Of a stretch of 43,788 bases of DNA, positions 7,897 to 15,803 are shown piece after piece. Within the stretch, counting starts at the first letter, position 1; every line of letters starts with the position of its first letter. The DNA is from Pontimonas sp. (GTDB lineage: Bacteria; Actinomycetota; Actinomycetes; Actinomycetales; Microbacteriaceae). Under the pieces are notes generated by a model. The model did not search any database, had not been told where the DNA came from, and saw only the letters and a list, made by a program, of their open reading frames with translations. Where the stretch lies: NCBI GenBank assembly GCA_017857245.1, contig JAFMDO010000005.1, positions 1 through 43,788 on the forward strand, in the 5' to 3' direction. Position numbers and translations under genes: made by a program.

Positions 7897-8896
7897 GCAC
7901 GCCACAGGCTGGTGGATCACCGGTGAAGGCTCGGGTCATCTCACGGCCACTCTGCGTGGAAATATTTCCCCTTCCGAGCTTGGCGAGGGTTCCTTAGAGA
8001 TTTCGGTGAGCCACTCCGCCCTCAATTACAAGGACGCCCTGGCCCTGACGGGTTCCCGCGGTGTCGTCCGCCAGACCCCGCTGATTCCTGGAATAGACGC
8101 TGTCGGGTCTGTCGTGTCGTGCTCTGAGAGCAGTTTTCACTTGGGCGACTCAGTGGTGCTCACCGGCTGGGGCTATGGCGAGCAACGCCATGGTGGACTT
8201 GCCACGCGGATCCGCGCGGATCCGGGGCACGTGCTCGCTCTACCTGCTGGTCTCACCCCCGAACAGGCGGCGTCGATTGGTACCGCAGGTTTCACCGCCG
8301 CCCTTGCGATGACCAAGCTTCAGACCGCAGGGCTCACTCCCGAATCGTGCACAAAGCCGATTGCCGTTACCGGTGCCGCCGGTGCTGTGGGCTCCTTCTG
8401 CATCTTCTTACTCGCTCAGGCTGGTTTTAGGGTCACTGCCATCACAGGGCGCACCGATGAACAGGAGTACCTGAGAGGACTCGGAGCAACCGAGGTCCTC
8501 TCCCGGCAAGAAGTACTTACCCAGGCGGGGAAGCCCCTTTCGAAAGAGCTCTATTCCGGAGTGATTGACCAGGCCGGTGGTGAGCTGTTGGCCACTCTGC
8601 TTGCCTGCACCGCCAGCGACGGCGTGGTGGTGGCGTGTGGTCTCGCGGGGGGAACAGATCTTCCCGCTACCGTAATGCCCTTTATCTTGAGGGGGGTCAG
8701 CTTGATGGGAGTTAACTCAGTGACACAGTCTCGAGAGATCCGGCGCGAAACGTGGGATCGGTGGGCTTCACTTGCCCCCACCGTTCCGTGGGAGAAAATC
8801 ACCAAGGTCATAGGTCTCGATGAAGTCGAAGAATATGCGCCCAGGGTTATTGCCGGTCTGACCAGGGGACGAGTAGTTGTCGAGGTTGCGGCTTAG
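7889..8896 (+). CDS. acuI: Acrylyl-CoA reductase-like NADPH oxidoreductase (AcuI/YhdH family)
   Basis: A 335-residue medium-chain dehydrogenase of the quinone-oxidoreductase branch without the zinc ligands. Seen: SHSALNYKDALALTG near residues 46-60 (family signature), PGIDAVGSV, an NADPH-binding loop VTGAAGAVGSF near 158-168, and RGVSLMGVNSV near 265. In AcuI the reaction is NADPH reduction of acrylyl-CoA to propionyl-CoA, which detoxifies acrylate from DMSP or 3-hydroxypropionate; that would suit a marine bacterium, but paralogues have other substrates. The start is uncertain: comparison with the family favours TTG at 7889 (8-bp overlap with pfkA), while ATG 7859 in the same frame would lie deeper in pfkA. 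The stop TAG shares TTAG with the convergent DUF3618-like gene. Confidence 0.82.
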   Translation: MVEHATGWWITGEGSGHLTATLRGNISPSELGEGSLEISVSHSALNYKDALALTGSRGVVRQTPLIPGIDAVGSVVSCSESSFHLGDSVVLTGWGYGEQRHGGLATRIRADPGHVLALPAGLTPEQAASIGTAGFTAALAMTKLQTAGLTPESCTKPIAVTGAAGAVGSFCIFLLAQAGFRVTAITGRTDEQEYLRGLGATEVLSRQEVLTQAGKPLSKELYSGVIDQAGGELLATLLACTASDGVVVACGLAGGTDLPATVMPFILRGVSLMGVNSVTQSREIRRETWDRWASLAPTVPWEKITKVIGLDEVEEYAPRVIAGLTRGRVVVEVAA

Positions 8897-9120
8897 TCGT
8901 CCTTCGTAAACGCCCAGAGCACCGCCGCAACACCGGCAATGGCACTCGCGCCAATTCCCGCAAGCCACGCCGCAGGAAACTGGTCATAGGAGCGCGAAAC
9001 CCAACCTGCGGCCTGTTTGGCTAGTTCGGCAGGAGTGATTCTGTGTTCAATTTCGTCCAAAGTGGCTTCGAGATCGGCCCTGGTGGAGGAAACGAATTCC
9101 CGGACTTCTTTGCGCGACAT
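8893..9120 (-). CDS. DUF3618-like small membrane protein
   Basis: A 75-residue protein. The first half is a charged amphipathic helix (SRKEVREFVSSTRADLEATL) followed by an amphipathic region, and the last 25 residues form one transmembrane segment (AAWLAGIGASAIAGVAAVLWAF) ending in KDD. This matches the DUF3618 pattern found in actinobacteria downstream of holin-superfamily proteins. Function unknown. Its ATG overlaps the stop of the preceding gene as TAATG, so it is the third gene of the operon. Confidence 0.72.
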   Translation of the reverse strand: MSRKEVREFVSSTRADLEATLDEIEHRITPAELAKQAAGWVSRSYDQFPAAWLAGIGASAIAGVAAVLWAFTKDD

Positions 9121-9527
9121 TATTTATCCCCCCGGAGGACCTGAATATCCTTGCGGATGCTCTCAATAGTTTCATCCGGTGTGGGGCTCTTTGCCCGGGA
9201 CATCACGCCAGCGCCGGCAAGGGCAATCGCGGCTGCGGCCACAAGAACAACACCAGCGCTGATGAGTGAGGCTGCCCAGAGCGGAACAACCAGGGCCAAA
9301 GCAAACACTGCCGTGAAGACCAAAAGCAGCAAGGCAAAGATAATCAAGGACACGCTGATGGCAAAGAGTCCCAGCCCAATCCCTGTGGCTTTGAGCTTTG
9401 CCACGATTTCCGTCTTGAGGAGCTCGAGCTCGGCTCGAACCAGTTGCACGATGAGGTGGGGAATGTCCGTCATCAGCGAGAGAAAGCTTTTCTTCTTCGC
9501 TGCATCACGAGCCGACTGCTCGGTCAT
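9120..9527 (-). CDS. Holin-superfamily membrane protein (DUF1469-like, PF07332 type)
   Basis: A 135-residue protein. An N-terminal amphipathic helix (about 14-45, DIPHLIVQLVRAELELLKTE) is followed by two long transmembrane helices, about 50-80 and 83-108, and a short charged C-terminal tail. This is the layout of the so-called phage holin 3_6 family, which in actinobacteria is a chromosomal envelope protein, not a lysis gene; nothing else here is phage-like. AGAGGATC precedes the ATG. It lies between the YtxH-like gene (11-bp gap) and the DUF3618-like gene (1-bp overlap). Confidence 0.78.
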   Translation of the reverse strand: MTEQSARDAAKKKSFLSLMTDIPHLIVQLVRAELELLKTEIVAKLKATGIGLGLFAISVSLIIFALLLLVFTAVFALALVVPLWAASLISAGVVLVAAAAIALAGAGVMSRAKSPTPDETIESIRKDIQVLRGDK

Positions 9528-9538
9528 AGAGAGATCCT

Positions 9539-9799
9539 CTAGGCGCCGTCAGACTTGGAGCCGGTGGCATCACGAACCTTCGTGACCACCGTCTTTGCCG
9601 CCTGAGTAGCTTTATCCGTCAAGTCCGGTGCCTTGTCTTTCACGAACTCCTCCACGGTGTGAACCTGGCGCTGAACACGGGGATCCTGCCATACCTTTTC
9701 GGCGCCCGCTCGGATTTGCTCGTACCGCTCGCGCCCTGCACGGGCCCCCAAGATGTAGCCTAAAACTAGGCCAACAACCATAAGAATTTTGCCCTTCAT
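9539..9799 (-). CDS. YtxH-like small membrane protein
   Basis: An 86-residue protein with an N-terminal transmembrane helix containing a glycine-rich YILGARAGRERYEQI motif (residues about 12-30), then a helical soluble tail rich in Lys and Asp. The motif is characteristic of YtxH-domain proteins, often stress-associated, of unknown mechanism. The chosen ATG at 9799 has CGGAGGAAGC just upstream, a strong ribosome binding site; an in-frame ATG at 9823 lacks one. First gene of the three-gene operon, with a 16-bp palindrome 18 bp upstream. Confidence 0.75.
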   Translation of the reverse strand: MKGKILMVVGLVLGYILGARAGRERYEQIRAGAEKVWQDPRVQRQVHTVEEFVKDKAPDLTDKATQAAKTVVTKVRDATGSKSDGA

Positions 9800-9816
9800 T
9801 GCTTCCTCCGATATGT

Positions 9817-9832
9817 ATTCCAATTTTGGAAT
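9817..9832. promoter_or_regulatory. 16-bp palindrome in the promoter of the YtxH-holin-DUF3618 operon
   Basis: ATTCCAATTTTGGAAT: perfect 7-bp arms around TT. On the minus strand it lies between a possible -35 (TTACAT) and a possible -10 (TATCGG) spaced 17 nt apart, which is a classical position for a repressor or MerR-type activator. The palindrome is seen; promoter and operator roles are inferred. Confidence 0.5.
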
Positions 9833-9872
9833 GTAATACGACTTCCCCCAGAGTAGCGGGGTTTTCTAGGAT

Positions 9873-11831
9873 TTACCAGATGGAGACGCGCTTTTCTGGG
9901 GCCAGCCACAGGGCGTGGTTTTCTCCCACGCCAAACGCTTCATAAAACACATCGAGGTTCCTGGCGATTTGATTACAGCGGAACTCGGGGGGCGAATGCG
10001 GGTCAATCGCCAACAACCGCAGCGCTTCTTCTTCACGAACAGCAAGCTTCCACGACTGGGCCCACGACAGGCAGAATCGCTGCGCTCCCGTCAGTCCCTC
10101 GACTACCGGTGGCTCCTCTCCTCCAAGAGCCAAGAGGTAGGCCTGCCAGGCAATCGCTAGGCCGCCCAGGTCGCCGATATTTTCCCCGATCGTAAGTTCC
10201 CCATTCACCTTGTGGCCCGGTAATTGTTTCGGAGACAAGGCATTGAACTGCGTAATCAAATCGCCGGTTCGCTCTTCGAAGGCTTCGCGGTCGCTCTCGC
10301 TCCACCAATTGTGAAGCTTCCCAGAACCATCAAACCGAGACCCCTGGTCATCGAACCCGTGCCCGATTTCGTGCCCAATTACGGCGCCTATAGCGCCGTA
10401 ATTGGCCGCGGCATCTCGCTCAGGGTCAAAGAACGGGTACTGGAGGATCGCTGCGGGAAAAACGATCTCGTTGAAACCCGGGTTGTAATAGGCGTTCACC
10501 GTTTGGGGCGTCATGAACCATTCGGTGCGATCGATGGGCGACCCAATCTTTCCCAGTTCTCTGGCGAACTCAAACTCGTTACCCGCTTGAACATTAGCCA
10601 GCAGGTCCGAAGGGTCTACGGCGAGAGTGCTGTAATCCCGCCACTTTTCGGGATATCCGATTTTGGGGACAAACGTATCGAGCTTTTCGAGGGCTTTGAC
10701 CTTTGTGGCCTCGCTCATCCAGGTGAGTCCCTGGATGCTTTCTCGGTAAGCGTCCAACAGCTTCGTTACCAGTTCATCCATCTGCGCCTTGGATTCTGGC
10801 GGAAAGTGCTCTTCAACATAGAGCTCCCCGACGGCTTCCCCCATGACGGACTCGACGAAAGAAACACCCCTTTTCCACCGCTTCCTTATCTCGGGTGTCC
10901 CCGAGAGCGTGGTGCCAAAGAAGTCGAAGTTTGCCTGCACCAGGGCATCGCTGAGGTAGGAGGAGAAAGCCCTGACGGTGTTCCAGATCATCCAGTCTCG
11001 AATTTCAGGCGCCGACAATTCGCTCCACACCGCTTCGAGGGATGTCACAAAGTCAGGCTGGCGAATCACGAGCTCGGCAAAGACCACCGAGTCGATTCCC
11101 GCTGCTTCCCGCCACAGCTCAAAGGGAAGGGCACCCAGGCTGGCGGTGAAGTCCTCCGCAGGCCACAAGTTATAGGTCGCCTCCGCATCCCGGCACTTCA
11201 CGTTGTCCCAGTGGTGACTGGCTAACCGAGTTTCCACCGCCATGACCCGCGCTGCCCGTTCAGCCACCTGATTTACCCCCACCAAATCAAAGACTCGCTC
11301 GAGGTGCGAGAGAAAAGCGGAGCGGATATCGGCATATTCGTCTTGGCGGTAATAGGCCTCATCGGGCAACGAGATACCGCCCTGCTCAAGGAAGATGACA
11401 TAGCGATCGGGATTGCCCGGGTCGTTATCGACAAAAAGTTGCCAGAAGCCTTCGACGCCTCGGCGTTCAAGGCTTCCCAGCACGATGGCAAGCGCTTCTT
11501 TGCCCCTATCGGCTGCCTCCGCAATCTCTTCCAGGAGTGCCGCGAGCGGAGCCACCCCGACCGATTCGATTCTTTCTTCATCCATAAAGCTGGTGTAAAG
11601 GTCGCCTACTTTTCGGGCAGCTGAACCAGTCGCGGCACCATGGGAGCTTTCGATAATGTCCTTGACGGCTTTTTCAGCTTCTTCCGCGAGAACCGTGAAA
11701 GCGCCGTAGCGCGCTTTGTCGGCGGGGATTTCTGAAGAGTCAAGCCATCGGCCATTCATGTGGAGATAGAGGTCATCCCCGGGGTGTCGTTGGTCATCGC
11801 GTTCTTTAGTTTCTATTCCACTTTTTAGCAC
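9873..11831 (-). CDS. M13-family (neprilysin-like) zinc metallopeptidase
   Basis: A 652-residue oligopeptidase with the full M13 set of motifs: NAYYNPGFNEIVFPAAILQ near 446-464 (substrate binding), HEIGH at 487-491 (zinc ligands His487 and His491, catalytic Glu488), GENIGDLGG near 549-557 (third ligand Glu550) and the conserved C-terminal VSIW. It has no signal peptide or membrane anchor, so it probably degrades peptides in the cytosol, like bacterial PepO. The GTG start at 11831 is supported by a TAGGCT -10 box six bases upstream and no ribosome binding site. Divergent from the MATE gene. Confidence 0.93.
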   Translation of the reverse strand: MLKSGIETKERDDQRHPGDDLYLHMNGRWLDSSEIPADKARYGAFTVLAEEAEKAVKDIIESSHGAATGSAARKVGDLYTSFMDEERIESVGVAPLAALLEEIAEAADRGKEALAIVLGSLERRGVEGFWQLFVDNDPGNPDRYVIFLEQGGISLPDEAYYRQDEYADIRSAFLSHLERVFDLVGVNQVAERAARVMAVETRLASHHWDNVKCRDAEATYNLWPAEDFTASLGALPFELWREAAGIDSVVFAELVIRQPDFVTSLEAVWSELSAPEIRDWMIWNTVRAFSSYLSDALVQANFDFFGTTLSGTPEIRKRWKRGVSFVESVMGEAVGELYVEEHFPPESKAQMDELVTKLLDAYRESIQGLTWMSEATKVKALEKLDTFVPKIGYPEKWRDYSTLAVDPSDLLANVQAGNEFEFARELGKIGSPIDRTEWFMTPQTVNAYYNPGFNEIVFPAAILQYPFFDPERDAAANYGAIGAVIGHEIGHGFDDQGSRFDGSGKLHNWWSESDREAFEERTGDLITQFNALSPKQLPGHKVNGELTIGENIGDLGGLAIAWQAYLLALGGEEPPVVEGLTGAQRFCLSWAQSWKLAVREEEALRLLAIDPHSPPEFRCNQIARNLDVFYEAFGVGENHALWLAPEKRVSIW

Positions 11832-11837
11832 CCACTT

Positions 11838-11843
11838 AGCCTA
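11838..11843 (-). promoter_or_regulatory. -10 element of a probable leaderless M13 peptidase promoter
   Basis: On the minus strand TAGGCT, six bases, then the GTG start at 11831. It is back to back with the leaderless MATE promoter, the two hexamers only 28 bp apart. Confidence 0.6.
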
Positions 11844-11871
11844 ATCTCGCAAACCCTGGCCTTCCTGGTTG

Positions 11872-11877
11872 TAGCGT
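11872..11877 (+). promoter_or_regulatory. -10 element of a probable leaderless MATE promoter
   Basis: TAGCGT, six bases (GGGCTG), then GTG at 11884. This favours the GTG over the in-frame ATG two codons later. Confidence 0.6.
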
Positions 11878-11883
11878 GGGCTG

Positions 11884-13221
11884 GTGCGAATGGACAGCCT
11901 GGATAAGCGGATTTTTGCGCTCGCCATACCCGCTCTGGGCGCACTGGTAGCGGAGCCGTTATTCCTGCTCACCGACACCGCGATGGTCGGGCACCTTGGT
12001 GCAGACGCTTTGGCAGCACTGGGGCTTGCGAGCACCATCGCCGCCACCGTGGTGGGATTACTCATCTTCCTCGCCTACGCCACGACGCCCCTGGTGGCCA
12101 GGCGCTTAGGGTCAGGTGACACACCCGGTGCGATTAGCGCGGGAATAGATGGCCTGTGGCTTGCGGCAGGCCTCGGGGTTGTCTTGGGAATTCTCGGTTA
12201 CCTCACCACACCTGCCGTTGTGGGGCTCTTCCCCGCCAGCGATGCGGTGGCGGCCGGCGCCGCCTCCTATCTTTTGGTTTCGTGGTGGGGATTGCCGGGG
12301 ATGCTTCTGGTGATCGCTGCGACCGGGATGCTCCGCGGCCTTCAGGACACAAAAACACCCCTCTACATCGCTGTTGCCGGGTTTGGCGCGAACGCTCTGC
12401 TCAACGCGCTGCTGATCTATGGCTTCAACCTGGGGTTGGTGGGATCCGCCTGGGGAACTGTCACCGCGCAGTGGGCGATGGCTGCGGTGTTCCTTGTCTT
12501 GGTGACGAAGAAAGCGTCCACCGTTCACGTGTCTCTTCGACCCGGGCTTACCGGGCTCACCCAGGCCGCCAAGTCCGGTAGTTGGTTGCTGGTGAGAACG
12601 CTCAGCCTTCGCATCGCGCTGGTGGCCACCGTGGTGGTGGCCACCAGCCTGGGCACCTCCGAGTTGGCCGCCTGGCACATTATTTTTACTCTTTTCTCGC
12701 TCTTGGCCCTCGCCTTAGACGCTCTCGCCATCGCTGGTCAAGCGCTGATTGGGCATGACTTAGGGGCGGGCAATCGCGCTGCTGTTCGGACAACAACCCA
12801 GCGGTTGATTCGCTGGGGATTTCTTTCTGGGGGAGTTCTGGCCGCCATAACGGGAGTGCTTTCTCCGCTTCTTCCCCTGGTAATGACCTCGGAGACCAGT
12901 ATCCGCGAGGCATTGTGGCCCGTCCTGGTGTTACTGGGGCTCACGCTCCCTCTTTCCGCTTTCGTGTTTGTCTTAGACGGGGTTCTTATTGGAGCCGGTG
13001 ACGGCAGATACCTTGCGCTCACCGGGGTAATAAACCTTGCGATGTTTGCTCCGTTCTTGTGGCTCGCAAGTCTGGTTTCCACCCCGGGGGGCGAAATTAA
13101 CCTGCTGGGCCTGATGATGCTGGAAGTGGCATTCGGTATCGGATACATTGGGGCCAGGGCTCTCACCTTGGGTCTTCGCTATCGGGGAGAGGCCTGGTTA
13201 ATCATCGGTGAAAATCGCTAA
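11884..13221 (+). CDS. MATE-family efflux transporter (DinF-like)
   Basis: A 445-residue inner-membrane antiporter with about 12 hydrophobic helices. The opening IFALAIPALGALVAEPLFLLTD followed by TAMVGHLG is the MATE signature, and the DinF subgroup is suggested by LGTSELAAWHI in the middle. Such proteins export cationic drugs or metabolites in exchange for Na+ or H+; the substrate cannot be read from sequence. Starts at GTG 11884 with a leaderless-type promoter. The following MFS gene overlaps it by 14 bp, so the two transporters are probably co-transcribed. Confidence 0.9.
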   Translation: MRMDSLDKRIFALAIPALGALVAEPLFLLTDTAMVGHLGADALAALGLASTIAATVVGLLIFLAYATTPLVARRLGSGDTPGAISAGIDGLWLAAGLGVVLGILGYLTTPAVVGLFPASDAVAAGAASYLLVSWWGLPGMLLVIAATGMLRGLQDTKTPLYIAVAGFGANALLNALLIYGFNLGLVGSAWGTVTAQWAMAAVFLVLVTKKASTVHVSLRPGLTGLTQAAKSGSWLLVRTLSLRIALVATVVVATSLGTSELAAWHIIFTLFSLLALALDALAIAGQALIGHDLGAGNRAAVRTTTQRLIRWGFLSGGVLAAITGVLSPLLPLVMTSETSIREALWPVLVLLGLTLPLSAFVFVLDGVLIGAGDGRYLALTGVINLAMFAPFLWLASLVSTPGGEINLLGLMMLEVAFGIGYIGARALTLGLRYRGEAWLIIGENR

Positions 13222-14404
13222 GACCCCTTCGGCCCAATCCTGGAGAAACGCCCTCTTTGTCGTCTTCCTGATCAACGGTTTAGGTTTTTCCACGTGGCTT
13301 GCTCGAGTTCCCGCCATCAGAGATGGCTTAGGGCTCAGCACATCAGAGGTTGCCGCTCTCTTATTCACTGGAGCACTCGGCGCCGTCAGCGGTCTTGCTT
13401 TTTCCAGCCACATCATTGCCTGGGTGGGGCAACGCAACACCATCGTGTTTTTTGGGCTCCTCGGGATCGCCGGGCTCGTAGGCATCGGCTGGGGCAGCAC
13501 CGTGTTCTCCAGCTATACCGTGACTCTGGTGGCCATCATCGCTGCGGGAGCCGGAAACGGGATTGCTGATGTGGCAATGAATGTGGAGGGGGCGGCTCTC
13601 GAACGCACCATAGCCCGCAACGTGATGCCGTGGTTCCATGCTTTTTGGTCACTCGGCACGGTCACCGGAGCTGGGCTCGCAGCCCTAGCTAGCTTCCTTG
13701 GCGTTGGGCTTGCCGCTCATGCCGCCGCCATCGGGATGTTATTGACAGCCCTCCTCCTTTTTGTGTCCCGTTACCTCAGCGATGACAGCAGAGACAGCGA
13801 GGGTGGGGGGAATAGCGCCACCACGCTTCGTGAACGTCTAGCGGTGTGGAAAGAACCACGCACAATCGCCATCGGCTTGATTGCCTTGGGGATGGCTTTC
13901 GCCGAGGGATCCGCCAATGATTGGCTGGCGCTGGCCATGGTCGATGGCAGGGACGTCAGTAACGCCACGGGCGCTCTGTGGTTTGGCTTCTTCACTGCTG
14001 GCATGATGGCCGGCCGCATTGGCGGGGTGTGGGTGTTGGACCGCTTTGGGCGAGTCCCCGTATTACAAGCCTCCGCTGTGTTGGCCGTGACCGGGCTTGC
14101 CATGGTGATCCTTATTCCCCACCTGGGACTCAGTGCCGTGGGCACGATCTTGTGGGGAATAGGAAGCTCGTTGGGCTTCCCGGTGGCAATGTCTGCCGCT
14201 GCGGATAACCCCCGCGGAGGTGCCGCGCGCGTCAGCGCAGTAGCAACGCTCGCCTATGGCGCCTTCTTGATTGGTCCCCCCCTGATCGGCGGAATTGGAT
14301 CTCAGGTGGGTCTCTTGGGGGCTCTCTGGGTTGTTGTTGTCATGGTGGTGGTATCTCTCCTGGCCTCGCCGGCTAGCAAACCCCGCACAAGTGCCGCTGG
14401 CTAG
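13208..14404 (+). CDS. MFS transporter
   Basis: A 398-residue major-facilitator protein with about 12 transmembrane segments in two halves; the loop between them (about 200-220) contains [12 protein letters not shown]. Seen: an N-terminal [18 protein letters not shown] segment, [18 protein letters not shown] near 115, WLALAM near 239 and a second-half [14 protein letters not shown] loop with the usual basic motif. The [11 protein letters not shown] start and ADVAMN motif resemble uncharacterised sugar or drug exporters of actinobacteria. GTG start at 13208, inside the end of the MATE gene. Its stop codon TAG at 14402 begins the -10 box of nucS. Substrate unknown. Confidence 0.87.
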   Translation: MKIAKTPSAQSWRNALFVVFLINGLGFSTWLARVPAIRDGLGLSTSEVAALLFTGALGAVSGLAFSSHIIAWVGQRNTIVFFGLLGIAGLVGIGWGSTVFSSYTVTLVAIIAAGAGNGIADVAMNVEGAALERTIARNVMPWFHAFWSLGTVTGAGLAALASFLGVGLAAHAAAIGMLLTALLLFVSRYLSDDSRDSEGGGNSATTLRERLAVWKEPRTIAIGLIALGMAFAEGSANDWLALAMVDGRDVSNATGALWFGFFTAGMMAGRIGGVWVLDRFGRVPVLQASAVLAVTGLAMVILIPHLGLSAVGTILWGIGSSLGFPVAMSAAADNPRGGAARVSAVATLAYGAFLIGPPLIGGIGSQVGLLGALWVVVVMVVVSLLASPASKPRTSAAG

Positions 14405-14407
14405 ACT
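14402..14407 (+). promoter_or_regulatory. -10 element of a probable leaderless nucS promoter
   Basis: TAGACT overlaps the stop codon of the upstream MFS gene and is followed by eight bases and the GTG at 14416. No ribosome binding site precedes the GTG. Confidence 0.5.
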
Positions 14408-14415
14408 GTTTCCCT

Positions 14416-15111
14416 GTGCGCCTCGTTATTGCAACCTGCTCTGTGGATTACGCCGGCAGGCTGAGCGCTCATCTCCCGCTTGCCACCCGAGTGATCATGC
14501 TCAAAAGCGATGGCAGTGTCCTCATCCACTCCGATGGCGGCAGCTATAAACCTCTGAACTGGATGGCCCCGCCGTGTACGTTCGAAGCCCTCGCCCCAGA
14601 AGACGCCCAGAAAGAAGCGGGGGTGGTGGAGACCTGGAAGGTCATCCACCAGAAAACGTCGGACATTCTCGTGGTCAACATTCACGAAATCCACGAAGAC
14701 ACTTCGAGAGAACTGGGTAGCGACCCAGGGCTGATTAAGGACGGGGTCGAATCAGATTTGCAGAAGCTCTTGGCCGAGCAAATCGAAATCGTCGGCGAGG
14801 GCGTGTCTCTTGTGAGGCGGGAGTATATGACTGCGATTGGGCCTGTCGATATTCTCGCCACCGATTCGCAGGGTCAATCCATCGCCATCGAAATCAAGCG
14901 GCGCGGTGATATCGACGGCGTCGAGCAGCTGACGCGGTATTTGGAACTGCTCAACCGCGACCCCCTCCTCGCTCCGGTACGAGGGGTATACGCTGCCCAA
15001 GAAATTAAGCCCCAAGCGCGGACGCTGGCCGAGGACCGAGGGATTGCCTGCTTGGTCTTGGACTATGACCACATGCGCGGTCTTGACAACGCGTCGGAGA
15101 GATTGTTTTAG
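14416..15111 (+). CDS. nucS: Mismatch-specific endonuclease NucS/EndoMS
   Basis: A 231-residue homologue of NucS, which replaces MutS/MutL mismatch repair in most actinobacteria by cutting both strands at G-T, G-G and T-T mismatches. Seen: N-terminal beta domain opening [16 protein letters not shown] with the LNWM substrate-recognition stretch near 47, C-terminal PD-(D/E)XK nuclease with Asp145 (GPVDILATD), Glu159 and Lys161 (IEIKRRG), and the terminal DNASERLF, a likely sliding-clamp binding tail. Length fits. GTG start, probable leaderless mRNA, so expression may be separate from the upstream transporter operon. Confidence 0.95.
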   Translation: MRLVIATCSVDYAGRLSAHLPLATRVIMLKSDGSVLIHSDGGSYKPLNWMAPPCTFEALAPEDAQKEAGVVETWKVIHQKTSDILVVNIHEIHEDTSRELGSDPGLIKDGVESDLQKLLAEQIEIVGEGVSLVRREYMTAIGPVDILATDSQGQSIAIEIKRRGDIDGVEQLTRYLELLNRDPLLAPVRGVYAAQEIKPQARTLAEDRGIACLVLDYDHMRGLDNASERLF

Positions 15112-15122
15112 AGCTCGTCCCC

Positions 15123-15128
15123 TAGGAT
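15123..15128 (+). promoter_or_regulatory. -10 element of a probable leaderless promoter for the HAD gene
   Basis: TAGGAT, six bases (TTTGGG), then GTG at 15135, only 11 bp after the nucS stop codon. Confidence 0.6.
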
Positions 15129-15134
15129 TTTGGG

Positions 15135-15803
15135 GTGCTGACCTACCCCACCATCCTTTTGGATCTCGATGGAACCATGGTCGACTCAGCACCCGGCGTA
15201 GTGTCGACCATTGCGCAAACGCTTCGCGAACTGGGTGAGCCTGTGCCCGATATGAAGGAACTTCTGCGGTGGGTAGGCCCGCCATTACCGGAATCTTTTG
15301 AAAAGCGGGCGGGCTTTAGCCCTGCGCGCACCAGTGAGGCGATTCAGGTCTTCCGCTCGCACTACATCGATTATGGCGTTTTTGATTCCCGAGTCTTCGA
15401 TGGCATGGGCGAGTTCCTCCGCAACGCCAAAAAGGCTGGTGCGCACTTGGCGGTGGCAACCTCTAAGCCCACCATCTCAGCGACCATCATGTTGGAGCAC
15501 TTCACGCTGTCGCCTCATTTCGATGTCATCTGCTGCGCTGCAGATGACGAATCGCGGGGGGCCAAACACGAAGTCATTGAAGACGCCCTCCGAGGCCTCC
15601 AGGACAAGGGGCTACCCACCGACAACGTGATTATGGTTGGAGATCGAATCCACGACGTTGAAGGGGCCAGAGTCCATGGCATCGACACCATCCTGGTGCG
15701 CTGGGGTTATGGCGGGCCAGCCGAATGGGAACAGGCGCACCGCGTGGTGGACACTCCCCGACAGCTGCACGAGCTCCTAGGTGTTCCCGGGTCACACCGA
15801 TGA
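15135..15803 (+). CDS. HAD-superfamily phosphatase (phosphoglycolate phosphatase/PpaX-like)
   Basis: A 222-residue haloacid dehalogenase-type phosphatase. Seen: motif I DLDGT with nucleophile Asp10 and Asp12, a helical cap of about 70 residues carrying WVGPPLPESF as in PGP/PpaX proteins, motif II VATSKP near 111 with its Thr/Ser, and motif IV MVGDRIHDVEGA near 170. Likely substrate is a small phosphoester such as phosphoglycolate or pyrophosphate; this cannot be fixed from sequence. The following MFS gene starts within its stop codon (ATGA), so translation is probably coupled. Confidence 0.87.
   Translation: MLTYPTILLDLDGTMVDSAPGVVSTIAQTLRELGEPVPDMKELLRWVGPPLPESFEKRAGFSPARTSEAIQVFRSHYIDYGVFDSRVFDGMGEFLRNAKKAGAHLAVATSKPTISATIMLEHFTLSPHFDVICCAADDESRGAKHEVIEDALRGLQDKGLPTDNVIMVGDRIHDVEGARVHGIDTILVRWGYGGPAEWEQAHRVVDTPRQLHELLGVPGSHR

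Noticed and set aside
9120-9527. A phage holin, suggesting a prophage
   Set aside because: No other phage gene is present, and this family with YtxH and DUF3618 partners is a chromosomal actinobacterial operon.
9845-9861. CCCC/GGGG hairpin followed by TTTT between the YtxH operon and the M13 gene
   Set aside because: The T tract suits the plus strand, but no plus-strand gene ends there; the stem is only four pairs.
10224-11225. Long plus-strand open frame (333 codons) antisense to the M13 peptidase
   Set aside because: The minus strand carries all M13 motifs in order; the antisense frame has no recognisable motif, start signal or hydrophobic pattern and is a compositional shadow.
12112-12678. 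188-codon minus-strand frame antisense to the MATE gene
   Set aside because: Its sequence is low-complexity G/R/Q-rich, typical of antisense reading of a membrane-protein gene.
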